Shown here in pieces: positions 60,960 through 64,000 of a stretch of DNA of 64,000 bases (the stretch's first letter is position 1; each line of letters starts with the position of its first letter). A program made the position numbers and the translations under genes. The notes beneath the pieces were generated by a model, which ran no database searches, was not told the DNA's origin, and was given only the letters and a program-made list of their open reading frames with translations. The DNA is from HGM12587 sp045128635. Its GTDB lineage: Bacteria; Bacillota; Clostridia; Lachnospirales; Lachnospiraceae. The stretch spans positions 49,385-113,384 of the forward strand of contig JBGVRS010000024.1 of NCBI GenBank assembly GCA_045128635.1, read 5' to 3'.

Positions 60960-63404
60960 ATGCCTAAATTTAATCAAAATCAGATAGAAGCTATTAAAAG
61001 AGCAACAGAGTTACTTAATGAAAAAATCAAATCAAATGATAAACAAGATGGTGTCATGGTAAGTAACGAAAGAATTCAAAAATTTGTACAGGAAAAGCAA
61101 GGAATCGATGAATTCGCAGCGGAAAAAAATCCACTGATCAAAGAGTACATTAATCTCCATAAAGAAGCGGAAAAGAGACCATATACCAAAATTGGACGCA
61201 TGAAAAAAGCGATGAAAGAAATTGCTTTGCATCAGGAAGTTTATAAAGAAGCTGCGAAATTATGTGAAAACGAAGCGGACAAAAAAGCGCTTTTAGATGA
61301 AATTGAAACACTTAATAACAGTCCTGAAATGGCTGCATATGAAAAATATGTGGAAGGTCTTAAATTCCTTGCAGGGATGATTGATGAACCGAAAAAAGAA
61401 GTCGTAGATTTCTTTGCGATGGTACTTCAAGAACAGTTGCCTGTGGATAAAAGTAACATCTATGAATTATATAGAGGCGGTTTAGATAGTTGGGATGAGA
61501 ATCAGAACAAAAAGAGTGAGATACTTGGCTTAGATAATGATGCAAAAGAATTGAATGAGGAGTATCAGAAGAAAGTTGCTGCAGCAAAGGCAAGAGAGTT
61601 ATTCGCAAAAAATCAACGTGCACTTAAATCTATAGAAGCACAATTTGTTGGTTCTGGCGTGATCAAAGAGGGAGAGGGCACCCCGGGATTTAGAGGCCGA
61701 ATGGCGCCAAGTGCATTTTTCATCGGCAGAATGCTTGCAAAGAAATATTCTTTAGAACAAATTCTGGACCCAAATGAACTGGTGAAAGAAAAGAAAGCAG
61801 TGGGTGAGGAATATCTTGCGCATTTTGAAAAGAAAGATACTCAATGGGCTTTGGAGATGATATATGAAAATAGCCAGTATATGATGGAAGCAGTAAAAAA
61901 ATATGCCAAAGATCATAAATCTGAGATGAAAACAGAAGAAGATCTTGTGATGCACGGAAGTACATTTGGGTTATTGGCACATTTATGCTTTGATAATATA
62001 CAGGAATTAGAACATATACGAATTAGTAAATCTTATCAGGGCTGTTTTGTCAATATAAGCCAGGAAGAAACGAAAGCCATGGAAGATAAACTTGAAAAGT
62101 ATACCTATGCTTCTGGAATGGGATGGAATCTAAAAATCAATTATGAATTACATACTGTGAATGCGATTGATACAAAAAAAGAAATCGCACGCCAGATGTG
62201 TATGAAAACAATGTTGGATGAGATTCAAAAGGATGAACCTGATTTAGAGAATCAGTTGTTATCAAATGATGAATATGACATGCTTGTAAAGCAGCTTGAT
62301 CACATGGATGAAGTACAGGATATTTTTGGAGATGATGTAAATATTGATACAGAGTCATTAACTAATGAAAAGGTAGAAGTTCTCGGATCCATGATGAGCT
62401 TTAAATTTGTAAATGATAAAAAACTCCAGTATCATAATCCAAAGATTACTGTAAAAGTAAAAAAAGATTCTCAAGATTTAGAAGCAGATGAGTTTGAAGA
62501 AGGACAGAAACTGGATAAAGTTGTTACCGCTAATGGTAAGCAGCTGGTAGAAACAGATTTACCTGCAATAACAGAACAGCATTTAAGTAATCTTGAAAAG
62601 AAAAATCTCAGAGGAAAAGAATCAGGAAACAGTAAAGAATTCAATGATATGATGAGGTCTTTTGACGAGACCATTGGCAAGATGAGTAAAGAAAAGTTTC
62701 TCGATGATGACTTTCTGAAACAATTGAATAAATTAAAATTTGCCGCTACGCAATATATTGAAGCAAAACGTATGCAAAAAGGGCATCTTAAAGCAGAAGT
62801 TCCAAATATTGCAATTGATAATAAAATGCTTGGAAAAGACAGTGGTAAAAACACAGAAAAAGTCAAAGGCGGTTCTATTTTTACATCCAGAGGTAAAGCA
62901 CGATATGAATTTGCATTAAAAGCTATTATGCGCGTTACAGAGTTGGAAAATAAAATCCGTGAATATCCAAAGCCACGTCCACAGATGAAATTTGCAGGTA
63001 ACATGGAGAATTTCTTTAATAAGGACCTAAACTATAATGGCCAGCCGATTGAGTATCAGAATCAGAAAATGGAACCTATAGTCAATAAAGAAGAAACTGT
63101 AGTCGAAAAAATTACCTACAATGATGCAACTGTTCAAAAAGCGAAAGATTTATTAGAAGCTATGAATAGAATTGCAGAAGAAGATGATTTGGCTCCGTAC
63201 ATGAGAGTTGGCGAAGTAGATGCTGGTTATAATAAGTTTGTTCCGATAGATTTTTTGGTGAATGACTTAAAATTAGGAACAGAAATTGAAATTAATCAAA
63301 AGCTTATGGCAGATGTTATGAACGCATTAGCTGGCATCATCAGTCAAGAAAAAAACAAAGAAATTGAAACAGAAGAGATTGAAGATGAATTCTCACTTGG
63401 GTAA
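60960..63404 (+). CDS. Large helical protein of unknown function (814 aa)
   Basis: ATG 60960 follows AAGGAGGG by five bases. The protein is charged (Lys/Glu-rich) and helical, with no signal peptide or membrane span. I recognise no domain. Helical blocks at 1-220 (e.g. KAAAKARELFAKNQRALKSI-like segments) are followed by a region with MAPSAFFIGRMLAKKYSLEQ and HGSTFGLLAHLCFDNIQELE. A hinge with beta character (about 460-520) and a C-terminal helical region (RGKARYEFALKAIMRVTELE) close it. In size and general build it recalls the kinase-like candidate effector at 5612, but no kinase motif is present. It is followed five bases later by a four-helix membrane protein. Confidence 0.65.
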   Translation: MPKFNQNQIEAIKRATELLNEKIKSNDKQDGVMVSNERIQKFVQEKQGIDEFAAEKNPLIKEYINLHKEAEKRPYTKIGRMKKAMKEIALHQEVYKEAAKLCENEADKKALLDEIETLNNSPEMAAYEKYVEGLKFLAGMIDEPKKEVVDFFAMVLQEQLPVDKSNIYELYRGGLDSWDENQNKKSEILGLDNDAKELNEEYQKKVAAAKARELFAKNQRALKSIEAQFVGSGVIKEGEGTPGFRGRMAPSAFFIGRMLAKKYSLEQILDPNELVKEKKAVGEEYLAHFEKKDTQWALEMIYENSQYMMEAVKKYAKDHKSEMKTEEDLVMHGSTFGLLAHLCFDNIQELEHIRISKSYQGCFVNISQEETKAMEDKLEKYTYASGMGWNLKINYELHTVNAIDTKKEIARQMCMKTMLDEIQKDEPDLENQLLSNDEYDMLVKQLDHMDEVQDIFGDDVNIDTESLTNEKVEVLGSMMSFKFVNDKKLQYHNPKITVKVKKDSQDLEADEFEEGQKLDKVVTANGKQLVETDLPAITEQHLSNLEKKNLRGKESGNSKEFNDMMRSFDETIGKMSKEKFLDDDFLKQLNKLKFAATQYIEAKRMQKGHLKAEVPNIAIDNKMLGKDSGKNTEKVKGGSIFTSRGKARYEFALKAIMRVTELENKIREYPKPRPQMKFAGNMENFFNKDLNYNGQPIEYQNQKMEPIVNKEETVVEKITYNDATVQKAKDLLEAMNRIAEEDDLAPYMRVGEVDAGYNKFVPIDFLVNDLKLGTEIEINQKLMADVMNALAGIISQEKNKEIETEEIEDEFSLG

Positions 63405-63409
63405 TCAAT

Positions 63410-63868
63410 ATGAGTAAACATATGAATGGAAAGTTACATAAATTAAAAAAAGTATTTCTCATTTTATTGATTTTTGATTTGATAGAATTAATACAGGCTG
63501 GTGTAAACATGCTTCCATCTTTTATGGAGTTGGAAGAATACGGACAAATGGTCATGATTGTATCGATTGTGATTACTGCGTTGATTGCGGTAATTCTGCT
63601 GTTTGAAATTTTTGCCAAACTGTATTTGATGAGAAGTACATCGCAAACATTTTCATGGGAATCCAAACGAAAAGGCTATATGGCTGCCGCAAAACTTCTT
63701 TTGGTGTTTAACTTTGGCGCGGTGCTCGTTAATGTGCTTAGCATGGGTGGTGAAGGAGCAACATTGTTAAACCAATTGAGAGTGTACTTAAGTATACTGG
63801 TTTCAGCTGTGGAAGTCATTGTTGTCTTTTTCTACCTGGGCGCAGTGAAAAAAATTTTAAATAGGTAA
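63410..63868 (+). CDS. Four-helix membrane protein of unknown function
   Basis: The 152-residue protein has four predicted transmembrane helices (VFLILLIFDLIELIQAGVN, MIVSIVITALIAVILLFEI, LLLVFNFGAVLVNVLSM, LSILVSAVEVIVVFFYLGA) and basic loops. It begins five bases after the stop of the 814-residue protein gene, without a separate promoter, so the two are co-expressed. I do not recognise the family. A partner or protective role for the large protein is conceivable but unproven. Confidence 0.65.
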   Translation: MSKHMNGKLHKLKKVFLILLIFDLIELIQAGVNMLPSFMELEEYGQMVMIVSIVITALIAVILLFEIFAKLYLMRSTSQTFSWESKRKGYMAAAKLLLVFNFGAVLVNVLSMGGEGATLLNQLRVYLSILVSAVEVIVVFFYLGAVKKILNR

Positions 63869-63907
63869 TTGCGAAACAAGTTCCGCAATCTTGAACTGAA
63901 AGAGGTA

Positions 63908-63931
63908 GAAATCCTGCTTTGGCAGGATTTC
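63908..63931. repeat. Inverted repeat after the last gene
   Basis: GAAATCCTGC (63908-63917) pairs with GCAGGATTTC (63922-63931). No U-tract follows on the plus strand. An additional short stem lies just upstream (ATTGCG with CGCAAT, 63868-63890). It may be a weak terminator or an attenuator. The remaining 70 bases show no gene. Confidence 0.45.
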
Positions 63932-64000
63932 ACAGATGAAGTGACAACTTTTCATTTTTAGGCGCACTTTAACAGACATTGCAGACAGGAAGTTTTGATT

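Overview
The window is low-GC DNA with strong AGGAGG-type ribosome binding sites. Its housekeeping genes (RecG, a GHKL/LytTR two-component system, MATE and EamA transporters, a DUF1295 enzyme) look like those of a Gram-positive Firmicute, most likely a gut Lachnospiraceae. No rRNA, tRNA, integrase, capsid, terminase or CRISPR array is visible.

The centre (about 3.5-49.7 kb) is one large contractile injection system (CIS) island. From 13158 to 49658 nearly all genes run on the plus strand with tiny gaps or overlaps. The order is: coiled-coil protein; AAA+ ATPase; two giant membrane-anchored surface proteins with repeated chitobiase C-terminal-like (CHB_HEX) modules; a tail-associated protein; a kinase-fold-like membrane protein; a multi-pass HAMP protein with a degenerate class III cyclase domain; a MORN-repeat membrane protein; Pvc16-like (DUF4255) protein; an unknown protein; PAAR-like tip; sheath; tube; tail assembly chaperone with a frameshift extension; second tube-like protein; a 648-residue Gln-rich helical protein; LysM/tube-initiator-like protein; gpD hub; gp5-like spike; gp25; two baseplate J proteins; and tail protein I, followed by a strong terminator. 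Upstream lie a second AAA+ ATPase, a PI3/4-kinase-like candidate effector, the decayed C-terminus of a third AAA+ ATPase, a GHKL/LytTR two-component system and a MalT-like LuxR regulator.

Sheath, tube, hub, spike, wedge and tip genes would build the contractile particle. The AAA+ proteins would recycle or remodel the sheath. The membrane-spanning proteins suggest a particle attached to, or signalling through, the producer's own Gram-positive envelope rather than a simple released particle. No lysis cassette and no classical tail fibre were recognised. The most distinctive sequence signals are a canonical -1 slippery heptamer (A AAT TTT) joining the tail chaperone to a DUF6760-like domain that has no start codon of its own, and a hairpin between the Shine-Dalgarno and start codon of the sheath gene.

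The left edge (1-3.4 kb) holds the end of a rhodanese-containing oxidoreductase, an MBL-fold hydrolase, a small protein, an Rpn-like nuclease and a DUF1295 protein. The right part (49.7-64 kb) is ordinary chromosome: hydrolase, MATE transporter, glycosyltransferase, HD hydrolase, EamA transporter with a palindromic operator, RecG, GNAT, a Pr6Pr-like membrane protein and a C39-like peptidase. It contains two decayed genes and ends with an 814-residue orphan protein beside a four-helix membrane protein.
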